From positions 3,731,001 to 3,795,000 of the forward strand of contig NZ_CP149510.1 in assembly GCF_040126305.1 (NCBI RefSeq): a DNA stretch of 64,000 nucleotides, given 5' to 3'. The DNA comes from Pararhizobium sp. A13 (lineage in GTDB: Bacteria; Pseudomonadota; Alphaproteobacteria; Rhizobiales; Rhizobiaceae). Numbering within the stretch: the stretch's first letter is position 1; every line of letters begins with the position of its first letter. Both the position numbers and the translations under genes were made by a program. Of this stretch, positions 44,693 to 52,804 are shown one piece after another. The notes under the pieces are model-generated. The model saw only the letters and a program-made list of their open reading frames with translations. It was not told where the DNA came from and did not search any database.

Positions 44693-46342
44693 TTAGCGGG
44701 TCAGACGCTTGTAGCTGACGCGGCTCGGATTGACCGATTCCGGACCCAGGCGGCGGATCTTGTCCTTCTCGTAGTCCTCGAAGTTGCCCTCGAACCATTC
44801 GACATGGCTGTCGCCCTCGAAGGCGAGGATATGCGTGGCAAGACGGTCGAGGAACATGCGATCGTGGCTGATGATCACGGCGCAGCCGGCGAAGTTTTCC
44901 AACGCAATTTCCAGCGCCGCCAGCGTTTCGGTATCGAGGTCGTTGGTCGGTTCGTCGAGCAGCAGGACGTTGCCGCCTGCCTTCAGCATCTTGGCGAGAT
45001 GGACGCGGTTGCGCTGACCGCCGGAAAGGTTTCCGACCTTCTGCTGCTGATCGGTGCCCTTGAAGTTGAAGGCGCCGCAATAGGCGCGCGAGTTCATTTC
45101 GAGCTTGCCGAGCTTGATGACTTCGGCGCCGCCGGAAATCTCTTCCCAGACGGTCTTGTTGCCATCAAGCGCATCGCGGCTCTGGTCGACATAGCCAAGC
45201 TTCACGGAATCGCCGACGCGGAAGCTGCCGCTATCCGGCGTCTCCTGACCGGTGATCATCCGGAACAGCGTCGTCTTGCCGGCGCCGTTCGGCCCGATGA
45301 CGCCAACAATGCCACCCGGCGGCAGCTTGATCGACAGGTCGTCGATCAGCACGCGATCGCCGTAACCCTTGGTGATGTTCTCAGCTTCAATGACGACCTG
45401 ACCAAGACGTTCGCCGATCGGGATGATGATCTGCGCATCGCCGAGACGCATTTTGTCGGCGGCATCGACCAGTTCGTCATAGGCCTTGATACGCGCCTTT
45501 GATTTGGCCTGACGGGCTTTCGGGCTGGAAGCGATCCATTCCTGCTCGCGGCTGATCGCCTTGCGGCGGGAGGCGTCCTCACGGTTTTCCTGCTCCATGC
45601 GCTTGGCCTTGGCAAGCAGGTAGGCTGAGTAGTTGCCTTCATAAGGAATGCTGCGGCCGCGGTCGAGCTCGAGGATCCAGCCCGTGACGTTGTCGAGGAA
45701 GTAGCGGTCGTGGGTGATCATCATCACCGCGCCCGGATACTGGCGCAGATGGTTTTCCAGCCAGCCGATGGTTTCGGCGTCCAGATGGTTGGTGGGTTCG
45801 TCAAGCAGAAGCAGGTCGGGCTTGGAGAGCAGCAGCTTGCAGAGCGCCAGACGGCGGCGCTCACCTCCCGAAAGGCTCGTCACGTCGGCATCGCCGGGCG
45901 GGCAACGCAGCGCGTCCATCGCCATTTCGACCTGGTTTTCCAGATCCCAGAGGTTCTGGCCGTCGATGATGTCCTGAAGCCTGGCGCCCTCGTCCGCCGT
46001 CTCGTCGGAATAGTTCATCATCAGTTCGTTGTAACGCTCGATGATGGCGGTTTTGTCTGCCACGCCCTCCATGACGTTTTCCATCGCCGTCTTGGTCGGA
46101 TCAAGCTGCGGCTCCTGCGCCAGGTAGCCGACGGTCGCACCTTCGGCGACCCAGGCCTCACCGGTATACTCCTTGTCGAGCCCGGCCATGATGCGCAGCA
46201 CGGTCGACTTGCCGGCGCCGTTCGGGCCGAGGATACCGATCTTGGCGTCCGGGTAGAAGGAAAGATTGACATTCTCCAGCACCTTCTTGGTGCCGTAGGA
46301 CTTATTCAGCCCAGACATATGATAGATGAATTGACGTGCCAT
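44693..46342 (-). CDS. ettA: Energy-dependent translational throttle protein EttA (ABC-F)
   Basis: This cytoplasmic ABC-F ATPase of 549 residues binds the ribosomal E site and gates early elongation according to ATP/ADP level. It has two ABC cassettes without membrane domains: Walker A GPNGAGKS and GPNGAGKT, signatures SLSGGERRRLALC and NLSGGQRNRVHLAK, and Walker B LLLLDEPTNHLD and VLLLDEPTNDLD. The linker between cassettes is charged. The N-terminus MARQFIYHMSGLNKSYG and the length match EttA rather than Uup or YheS. It is monocistronic, ending in a terminator. Confidence 0.96.
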   Translation of the reverse strand: MARQFIYHMSGLNKSYGTKKVLENVNLSFYPDAKIGILGPNGAGKSTVLRIMAGLDKEYTGEAWVAEGATVGYLAQEPQLDPTKTAMENVMEGVADKTAIIERYNELMMNYSDETADEGARLQDIIDGQNLWDLENQVEMAMDALRCPPGDADVTSLSGGERRRLALCKLLLSKPDLLLLDEPTNHLDAETIGWLENHLRQYPGAVMMITHDRYFLDNVTGWILELDRGRSIPYEGNYSAYLLAKAKRMEQENREDASRRKAISREQEWIASSPKARQAKSKARIKAYDELVDAADKMRLGDAQIIIPIGERLGQVVIEAENITKGYGDRVLIDDLSIKLPPGGIVGVIGPNGAGKTTLFRMITGQETPDSGSFRVGDSVKLGYVDQSRDALDGNKTVWEEISGGAEVIKLGKLEMNSRAYCGAFNFKGTDQQQKVGNLSGGQRNRVHLAKMLKAGGNVLLLDEPTNDLDTETLAALEIALENFAGCAVIISHDRMFLDRLATHILAFEGDSHVEWFEGNFEDYEKDKIRRLGPESVNPSRVSYKRLTR

Positions 46343-46434
46343 AAAGAGACTGCTCCGACGGAATGGGATTTTGCCCGCTATGTAGGCGAATTATCCCGGC
46401 GGAGCAATGAAGAAACCGGCTTTAACTCAGCCAT

Positions 46435-46713
46435 TCACTGAATGCCGGCGGCGTCAACGCCCCCCCTGCCGCATTTGAAATCGGTCTCTCCGGCGGCGAG
46501 GATCAGAGGCGACAGGCCGGCGCCGGCCGAGACATTCCCCGAAAGCCCGATCGTCAATCCCGTGATGACGCTGCGGGGGCCCGCCTTCTGGCAGCGCATC
46601 CGCACCCGGTCGCCGGCACCCTTTCCGAAACTCGTGTCGAAAGCCTGCTTGATTTCGCCCTCCGTCACCTCTTGTCCGAGGCGATCGACGAACAGGCATC
46701 TTTGTCTGACCAA
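46435..46713 (-). pseudogene. Possible remnant of a ribonuclease T2-like gene (C-terminal part)
   Basis: A frame of about 92 residues from a TTG at 46713 reads EGEIKQAFDTSFGKGAGDRVRMRCQ and ends CGRGGVDAAGIQ. The order (helix with IKQAF, then V-R-M-R-C, a beta segment, then C-G-x-G-x-VD-x-AG) reminds me of the C-terminal end of bacterial RNase T2, but the catalytic CAS motifs with their histidines are absent. An in-frame TGA lies about 60 bases upstream and no ATG precedes the frame. It could be a decayed gene, or a short hypothetical protein started at TTG. Confidence 0.35.
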
Positions 46714-46817
46714 TTTTTCCTGACCTGATGCGAAACGGGCACCAAGCGGAGATTGCCTTTCGCCGACAAATCAAGTTGATAGCAGGACGTCGTGGAACTT
46801 CGCCTGGGAGGGTTGGC

Positions 46818-47753
46818 GTGTTTGCCAAGGTCGAAACGTTGCAAAGCCCGAGCGGAGCCGCCCTCGCCTGGCGCCACTGGCCGGCCGCCGCGCCGGAAAA
46901 AGGCGTCCTGATCGTCAGCCACGGCCTTGCCGAACACGCCGCCCGCTACGCCCGTTTCGCCGAATTCATGGCCGGACACGGCTTTCACATCTATGCGCAC
47001 GACCATCGCGGGCATGGCGCAACCAAAGCCGATGATGCACCGCTCGGCCGGTATGCGCACCGGCAAGGCATCGACAAGGTGCTGTCCGACGTCCGGGCGA
47101 TGCGCGACATGGCAGCGGCCAATCATTCCGGCCTTCCTATTATCCTGTTCGGCCATTCCATGGGCGGGCTGATCGCGCTCAACGCCGCAGAGAGCGATCC
47201 CGGGCTCTATGATGGGTTGGCGGTGTGGAACTCGAACTTCAATCCGGGTCTTGCCGGCCGCGCCGCGCAGGTCATTCTCGCCGCCGAAAAGATGCTGAAA
47301 GGCTCGGACGTACCAAGCGGCCTTCTGCCGAAACTGACCTTCGGCGTCTGGGGCCGGTCTATCAAGAACCGCAAGACCGAGTTCGACTGGCTCTCCCGTG
47401 ATGACGCGGAAGTCGCAAAATATGTCGCGGACCCCCTCTGCGGTTTCGACGCCAGCGTCTCTTTGTGGATCGACATGTTCGATCTGACATTCCTGGGTGC
47501 AAGGCAGGATCGCCTGCAACGGCTGCCTCAAAACCTGCCGATCCATCTCGTCGGCGGCGGCGAGGATCCGGCCACCAATGGCGCGCGGGAAATCAAGTGG
47601 CTGGCCAGGCGGATGCAAACTGTGGGGCTGAAAGGCGTGACGGCGGTCGTCTACCCGACGATGCGCCACGAGACGCTGAATGAAACGGAACGCGACAGCG
47701 CCATGCGTGATTTTGCCGCCTGGTGTCTCGCTGTCGTGGAACGGCGGATATAG
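46818..47753 (+). CDS. Alpha/beta hydrolase, monoacylglycerol lipase/lysophospholipase-like
   Basis: This 311-residue serine hydrolase belongs to the Hydrolase_4/S33 group. The nucleophile elbow is GHSMGG (LFGHSMGGLIALNAA), preceded by LIVSHGLAEHAARYARFAEFMAGHGFHIYAHDHRGHG, the oxyanion and strand motif of monoacylglycerol lipases. The acid and His are in HLVGGGEDPATNG and VVYPTMRHETLNE. The start is GTG at 46818 with GGGAGGG six bases upstream; the frame is open farther upstream but without a ribosome site. Likely substrates are lysophospholipids or monoacylglycerols. Confidence 0.88.
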   Translation: MFAKVETLQSPSGAALAWRHWPAAAPEKGVLIVSHGLAEHAARYARFAEFMAGHGFHIYAHDHRGHGATKADDAPLGRYAHRQGIDKVLSDVRAMRDMAAANHSGLPIILFGHSMGGLIALNAAESDPGLYDGLAVWNSNFNPGLAGRAAQVILAAEKMLKGSDVPSGLLPKLTFGVWGRSIKNRKTEFDWLSRDDAEVAKYVADPLCGFDASVSLWIDMFDLTFLGARQDRLQRLPQNLPIHLVGGGEDPATNGAREIKWLARRMQTVGLKGVTAVVYPTMRHETLNETERDSAMRDFAAWCLAVVERRI

Positions 47754-47881
47754 CGAAGGCATGCATGTCTGGTCTCTGAATCATCTGGCATGAACGCAGG
47801 ATCAACAAGAGCGCCAGCGTGGCGTCGGTGTCACCTGCAATCTGACAAAATAGTTTTCACGGAGCTTTGGGAGGAGCGGAC

Positions 47882-49528
47882 ATGAAGACAGGCGGAGAGT
47901 TGATCGTCGAGGCGCTGAAGGCGAATGGCGTCAAGCGCATCTCCTGCGTGCCGGGAGAGAGCTATCTGGCGGTGCTGGACGCGCTTTACGACACGGACAT
48001 CGAGGTCGTGGTCTGCCGCCAGGAGGGCGGCGCGGCCATGATGGCGGATGCCTGGGGCCGTCTCACCGGCGAACCCGGCATCTGCATGGTGACCCGCGGA
48101 CCCGGCGCCATGAACGCGTCCGCCGGCCTGCATATCTCCCGCCAGGATTCGATCCCGATGATCCTGTTCATCGGCCAGGTGCAGCGCGACGCTCGCGAGC
48201 GCGAGGCCTTCCAGGAAATCGAGTACCGCCGCGCCTTCACCGAAATCGCCAAATGGGTCGGCGAGATCGATCACCCCGCCCGCATTCCGGAATTCGTCAC
48301 CCGCGCTTTCTCGGTCGCAACCTCCGGCCGTCCGGGGCCTGTGGTACTGACTTTGCCGGAAGATATGCTGACGGAGAAGACCGAGGCTCCGGCAGCCAAA
48401 CCCTACCAGCCTGTTGAGAGCCATCCGGGCGCAAGCCAGATCAAGGCACTCGAAAGCATGCTGGCAACGGCCGCGCGGCCAATCGCCATTCTCGGCGGCA
48501 CGCGCTGGAACGAGCGAGCAGTCCGGCAATTCCAGGCCTTCGCGGAGCGGTTCGATCTGCCGGTCGGCTGCTCCTTCCGCCGACAGATGCTGTTCGATCA
48601 TCTTCATCCGAGCTACGCTGGCGATGTCGGCATCGGCATCAATCCGGCGCTCGCCAAGGAAATCCGTGAGGCGGATCTCGTGCTCCTGATCGGCGGCCGC
48701 TTCTCCGAAATGCCCTCGTCCGGCTATACGCTGCTCGATGTGCCCTACCCGCGCCAGACGCTGGTGCATGTGCATCCCGACCCCGGCGAACTCGGCCGCG
48801 TTTACCGGCCGGATGTGGCTATCGCGGCGGCCCCTGCCGATTTCGCAGCTGCCTTGGAAGAGATGAAACCCGCCGCGCCGCCGCCATGGAGCGATCGCTC
48901 CAGAGCGATGCACCAGGCCTATCTCGCCTGGTCCACGCCGCCGGAAGCCGGCCCCGGCGATGTGCAGATGGGACCGATCATGCGGTTCATCGAAGCAAAT
49001 ACGGCCGAGGACACGATCTTCACCAACGGCGCTGGAAACTATGCGACCTGGCTGCACCGCTTCCACCGATTCCGCTGCTTCAACACGCAGGCGGCGCCGA
49101 CCTCCGGCTCCATGGGATACGGCCTGCCTGCGGCTGTCGCTGCAAAACATCTCTTCCCCGAGCGCGAGGTCATCTGCTTTGCCGGCGACGGCTGCTTCAT
49201 GATGCACGGACAGGAATTCGCGACGGCGGTGCGCTACAACCTGCCGATTATCACGCTGGTGATCAACAACGGCATCTACGGCACCATCCGCATGCATCAG
49301 GAGCGCGAATATCCGGGTCGGGTCAGCGGAACCGATCTCACCAATCCGGACTTCGCAGCCTTCGCCCGCGCCTATAGCGGCCATGGCGAACTGGTGGAAA
49401 AGACGGAGGAGTTTGCTGGCGCTTTCGAGCGTGCCCGGCAGAGCGGCAAACCGTCGATCATCGAGATCAGACTTGATCCCGAGGCGATCACGCCGACGCG
49501 GACGCTGAGCCAGATCAGAAACGGCTAA
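47882..49528 (+). CDS. Thiamine diphosphate-dependent enzyme, acetolactate synthase-like
   Basis: This 548-residue protein of the acetohydroxyacid synthase large-subunit family has three domains. The N-terminal Pyr domain has the activating Glu in VVVCRQEGGAAMMADAWGR, the middle domain resembles a DHS-like FAD/ADP fold, and the C-terminal PP domain has the ThDP motif FAGDGCFMMHGQEF ending in VINNGIYGT. It is not ilvB itself: no ilvN follows and the gene stands alone, so the substrate is open. The start ATG has GGGAGGAG six bases upstream; an in-frame ATG five codons earlier overlaps that site. A GC-rich hairpin follows. Confidence 0.88.
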   Translation: MKTGGELIVEALKANGVKRISCVPGESYLAVLDALYDTDIEVVVCRQEGGAAMMADAWGRLTGEPGICMVTRGPGAMNASAGLHISRQDSIPMILFIGQVQRDAREREAFQEIEYRRAFTEIAKWVGEIDHPARIPEFVTRAFSVATSGRPGPVVLTLPEDMLTEKTEAPAAKPYQPVESHPGASQIKALESMLATAARPIAILGGTRWNERAVRQFQAFAERFDLPVGCSFRRQMLFDHLHPSYAGDVGIGINPALAKEIREADLVLLIGGRFSEMPSSGYTLLDVPYPRQTLVHVHPDPGELGRVYRPDVAIAAAPADFAAALEEMKPAAPPPWSDRSRAMHQAYLAWSTPPEAGPGDVQMGPIMRFIEANTAEDTIFTNGAGNYATWLHRFHRFRCFNTQAAPTSGSMGYGLPAAVAAKHLFPEREVICFAGDGCFMMHGQEFATAVRYNLPIITLVINNGIYGTIRMHQEREYPGRVSGTDLTNPDFAAFARAYSGHGELVEKTEEFAGAFERARQSGKPSIIEIRLDPEAITPTRTLSQIRNG

Positions 49529-49543
49529 GTCTCATGAAGGCTC

Positions 49544-49574
49544 GAACGGCGCGCAATCGAAATGCGCGCCGTTC
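49544..49574. terminator. Hairpin between convergent ThDP-enzyme and DUF442 genes
   Basis: GAACGGCGCGCA (49544-49555) and TGCGCGCCGTTC (49563-49574) are perfect 12-bp complements with a 7-base loop. It sits between two convergent genes, where a bidirectional terminator is expected, although neither side has a good T-run. Confidence 0.6.
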
Positions 49575-49585
49575 GCAAAAACGCA

Positions 49586-49924
49586 TCAGCCGCGAATGTG
49601 CTGGGTCTGCTGATACACATTGGTCGAGCGGGCGCCGGAGCGGCAATAGCCGAGCATCGGCCGTTCGAACGTATCCAGCGCATCGACCATGTCGCGCACC
49701 GCGTCTGCCGTCACGCCCATCGGGCCGACCGGGATATGGGTGATGTCGAGGCCGAGTTCCTTGGCGCGGGCGGCGATGGTTTCGAACTGCGGCTGGTCCG
49801 GCTGCTCGAAGTCCGGGCGGTGGCAGACGATGGACCTGAACCCCATCGCCTTGATCGCATCGAGGTCTTCGACGGAGATCTGTCCGGTGACCGAATATTC
49901 ATCGTTGATCTGGCGAATGTCCAT
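49586..49924 (-). CDS. TIGR01244/DUF442 family phosphatase-like or sulfurtransferase protein
   Basis: This 112-residue cytoplasmic protein has the dual-specificity-phosphatase-like fold of DUF442. It has the N-terminal QINDEYSVTGQISVEDLDAIKAMGFRSIVCHRPD and the active-site-like loop CRSGARS near the C-terminus, with the Cys and Arg of a Cx5R loop. In other bacteria the domain occurs alone or fused to the Blh sulfur dioxygenase beside BigR, which ties it to sulfide detoxification. No dioxygenase or BigR gene is adjacent here, so the role is unclear. Confidence 0.88.
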   Translation of the reverse strand: MDIRQINDEYSVTGQISVEDLDAIKAMGFRSIVCHRPDFEQPDQPQFETIAARAKELGLDITHIPVGPMGVTADAVRDMVDALDTFERPMLGYCRSGARSTNVYQQTQHIRG

Positions 49925-49999
49925 GGGAAAACCTTCCTGAAAATGGTGTCCGGACTGATGTAAGACCGCCAGCCTGAGGCGTCAATCGGAAAGCCGGTT

Positions 50000-50854
50000 T
50001 CACCGAATCTGGAAAGCCAATGCGTAGTCCACCGCCCCTCCCGGAGCGAGCATCGGCAGTTCACCGGCAACAGCAAGATCGGTCCGTTTGGCAATCCGGT
50101 GGGACACCGGCTCGATGCTGATGACGTCGGCCGACCCGCGCTGGCATCGCCACATCTGGAGGAACGGCAGGGTTGCCGTCTCGAACCGGACGATCAGCGA
50201 GCGGCCTGACAAGGCCTCGAACGGACCGAGGGTCACCTGCGCCCAGCCGTCCCGGGCCGTCGGCGCGGCCGGCAGACAGAAATGCGCGCTTTCGCCATCG
50301 CCGAAGCGCCACGGCCGTCGCTCGCTGCCGAACATCGTCCCGGCGATATGCGTGTCGTCGCCGAGCATCCAGCCGCCGATATTCATGTGATACATCAGCA
50401 TCGGGGCAAACGGTGTGGCCCCGGTGTTGGTAACCCGGTCCGACAGCAGAACCTCTGTTTCATCCCGGCTGATCGCCCAGCGCCGTGACACCAGCGCCGT
50501 TCCGCCATTGGAAAGTGGAACCTCGGTTTCGGCATTACAACCGGGTGGCTCGTCACGGCCGGACATCTCTGTCCTTCTAACCGGCGTGCCGCAAAGCGAA
50601 CCATGCAAGGGAAACCTTCGCCCGTCATCGAAACCCTCGACCGGCTCCGGATGGCGGATATGGTCCGGGCCGCAGGTGAAAAAGAAGCCCTGCAGCGCAT
50701 GGTCGATGCGCCGGTCGCCGTCCGAAGGGATCGCCGTACCCGGTGAAATATCGACGCCATCGACGACGAAGGCGCCGATATCCAGCGCCGACTGGCGGTC
50801 AAGCAGAATCTGGAATTCGCCTTCGCGACGCTGGCCGGATATCGTGATCGGCAT
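50000..50854 (-). CDS. Aldose 1-epimerase-like protein (DUF4432)
   Basis: This 284-residue protein resembles DUF4432, a galactose-mutarotase-like beta-sandwich family. Visible elements are GFFFTCGPDHIRHPEPVEG, FPLHGSLCGTP with a conserved His, the paired His and Glu residues in LMYHMNIGGWML and VISIEPVSHRIAKR, and a C-terminal FQ-I-R end. It probably binds or interconverts a sugar. The start MPITISGQRREG follows GAGGAG; an in-frame upstream extension of 15 codons is less likely. No sugar catabolic genes lie beside it. Confidence 0.8.
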   Translation of the reverse strand: MPITISGQRREGEFQILLDRQSALDIGAFVVDGVDISPGTAIPSDGDRRIDHALQGFFFTCGPDHIRHPEPVEGFDDGRRFPLHGSLCGTPVRRTEMSGRDEPPGCNAETEVPLSNGGTALVSRRWAISRDETEVLLSDRVTNTGATPFAPMLMYHMNIGGWMLGDDTHIAGTMFGSERRPWRFGDGESAHFCLPAAPTARDGWAQVTLGPFEALSGRSLIVRFETATLPFLQMWRCQRGSADVISIEPVSHRIAKRTDLAVAGELPMLAPGGAVDYALAFQIR

Positions 50855-51071
50855 TGAGCATCTCCTCGCAAAGCTTGAGTCGGCGAAAACCGCCGGCAAT
50901 CAGCCCGAGAAAGCTAACTCATAGAATGAGCCAAATCTGCCGCTTGAAACGTGCAACCCACCGAATTAAATGGATTTTAGGGAACTGTTCACAATGAATT
51001 CAGTTTATTCATATTACCGTCCCATTTGATTTGTAGGCCCCGAACACAACCGCCAGATTATAGGTTTCATC

Positions 51072-52451
51072 GTGACGTTCGTTTCCAGAGCCGGAATAGC
51101 CCTCCTCGCTGCCGTAAGCGTGCTCGCGCTTGCCTCTGCTGCAAAAGCGCAGGACAGCTTCGGCCGTTTGCCGGCCAACGCGGTTCTGGTCACACCGCAG
51201 GGTGAAATTCTCGATTATCTACCCGAATCGGGCGATGTGCAGATGATGCGCGACCGCCGTGGCCGCACCGTACTGGTCGACGCCTGGGGCAATGTGGTGG
51301 CGACGGTGATGGGCAGCGGCCGGCAGCGCAACGAAGCCCGCCGCCGCGAAATGAACCGCGACTACTACACCGATCAGGGCCTTGGTTTTTCCGAACAGGG
51401 CTATCCAGACCAGGGTTTTTCAGAACCCGGCGACGTGACCGGCTCCGTTCCCGATTACCGCGATGCGACGCCGCCGAGTGTCGAGCGCCAGGAACTGCCG
51501 GACAGCTTTTCGACGCTCCCCGACGAGAACGACATGGCCGCTCTGCCGCCGGAGGAATACCCTTCGCAGCGCCAAACCCTGCCTCCCGCCGCACAGATCA
51601 CCAAGAAATCCAGCGCTGAAATCACGGCCCTGCAGGTGTTCCTCGATCGGGAGGGATTTTCTCCCGGCGTGATCGACGGCAGGAGCGGCTCGAACGTCAC
51701 CAAGGCGATCGAGGCCTGGCAGCAGGCGACCGGCGAGACGCTCGACCCGAACAACACCGATGACATCATGGAACGGCTGCGCTTCTCCGGCGGGCTACCA
51801 ATCACCTCCTACACGATCACGGCCGCGGATGCTGCTGGCCCCTATGTTGCCTCCATTCCGGAAGACTACGCGCACAAGGCTGCTCTGCCGCATCTGTCCT
51901 TCACCTCGACCACGGAAATGCTCGGCGAAAAGTTCCACATGGACGAAGCCTATCTGCGGGAGTTGAACCCCGGCGTCGATTTCACTGTTCCCGGCACGAT
52001 CATCAAGGTGATCAACCCCGGTGAAATGAAGAAGGGCAAGGTTTCCCGCATCATCGCCGACAAGTACCGCAAACAGGTCTTCGCGTATGATGAAGCCGGC
52101 ACACTGATCGCCGCCTACCCCGCGACAATCGGTTCGTCCGATACGCCGTCGCCGTCCGGCACGGTACAGGTCGATCGTATCGCATTCGATCCCGGCTACA
52201 CCTACAACCCGAAGATCAACTTCAAGCAGGGCGAGAACGACAAGGTGCTGACCTTGCAGCCCGGTCCCAACGGTCCCGTCGGCACAGTCTGGATCGCCCT
52301 GTCGAAACCGACGTACGGCATTCACGGAACACCGGAACCGTCAAAGATCGGCAAGACCCAAAGCCATGGCTGCGTGCGCCTAACCAATTGGGATGCGACA
52401 GAGCTTGCCAAGATGGTCAGTGTCGGGACCACCGTCGAATTCCTCGACTAA
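51072..52451 (+). CDS. L,D-transpeptidase (YkuD) with peptidoglycan-binding domain
   Basis: This 459-residue periplasmic enzyme makes 3-3 cross-links in peptidoglycan or links proteins to it. A signal peptide (LLAAVSVLALASAAKAQ) is followed by a low-complexity segment with imperfect repeats (YYTDQGLGFSEQGYPDQGF), a PG_binding_1 domain (ITALQVFLDREGFSPGVIDGRSGSNVTKAIEAWQ), a LysM-like stretch (LGEKFHMDEAYLRELNPG) and the YkuD domain with the catalytic set HGTPEPSKIGKTQSHGCVRL. The start codon is GTG. Rhizobiales grow from the pole and depend heavily on L,D-transpeptidases, so this fits their cell-wall biology. Confidence 0.94.
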   Translation: MTFVSRAGIALLAAVSVLALASAAKAQDSFGRLPANAVLVTPQGEILDYLPESGDVQMMRDRRGRTVLVDAWGNVVATVMGSGRQRNEARRREMNRDYYTDQGLGFSEQGYPDQGFSEPGDVTGSVPDYRDATPPSVERQELPDSFSTLPDENDMAALPPEEYPSQRQTLPPAAQITKKSSAEITALQVFLDREGFSPGVIDGRSGSNVTKAIEAWQQATGETLDPNNTDDIMERLRFSGGLPITSYTITAADAAGPYVASIPEDYAHKAALPHLSFTSTTEMLGEKFHMDEAYLRELNPGVDFTVPGTIIKVINPGEMKKGKVSRIIADKYRKQVFAYDEAGTLIAAYPATIGSSDTPSPSGTVQVDRIAFDPGYTYNPKINFKQGENDKVLTLQPGPNGPVGTVWIALSKPTYGIHGTPEPSKIGKTQSHGCVRLTNWDATELAKMVSVGTTVEFLD

Positions 52452-52804
52452 AAAATGCGCGATCTCCCCCATTTGGGGGAGTAAAGACGGGCAAAACCTG
52501 TTAAAAATAAGGGGTGTCTGGAGCCTGTGATCATACCGCAGCGCAGCCCGGCGTTTTCAGCACGAAAACATTCACCGGACGGCCTTATCGCCCGGCCGAT
52601 GGAGTATTGCGCATACTTTCGGGAGATGGAAAACGGGGCCGCGGTGCGTAGCTTGGAAGCACCGCGGCCCCAATCGTTTCAGGGCTTCTCTCCACATCCC
52701 TTCGCTTCATGACCTCATCATCTTTTGTCATTAAAAAACATTGCCGCAATGCTCTATCTGTCGGAAGAAAGTAAGTTCAATTCCGACAGACGAGGAATGC
52801 CGTG
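52452..52804. other. Intergenic region with two perfect hairpins
   Basis: About 350 bases without a supported gene. A 7-bp hairpin CTCCCCC-ATTT-GGGGGAG lies at 52464-52481, just after the L,D-transpeptidase stop. A 13-bp perfect hairpin lies at 52635-52671. A 61-codon frame covers the second hairpin but has no family features. Confidence 0.5.
52635..52671. terminator. Very strong GC-rich hairpin, possible terminator
   Basis: GGGGCCGCGGTGC (52635-52647) and GCACCGCGGCCCC (52659-52671) are perfect 13-bp complements around an 11-base loop. On the minus strand GTTTTCC follows; on the plus strand AATCGTTTC. It may end transcription from either side, or be the end of a small RNA. No minus-strand gene adjoins it. 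Confidence 0.5.

Noticed and set aside
47831..49384. A 517-codon minus-strand frame opposite the ThDP enzyme
   Set aside because: Antisense shadow; the ThDP motif and ribosome site are on the plus strand.
52527..52712. A 61-codon frame in the gap after the L,D-transpeptidase
   Set aside because: It covers the 13-bp hairpin, has no ribosome site of note and no recognisable sequence.
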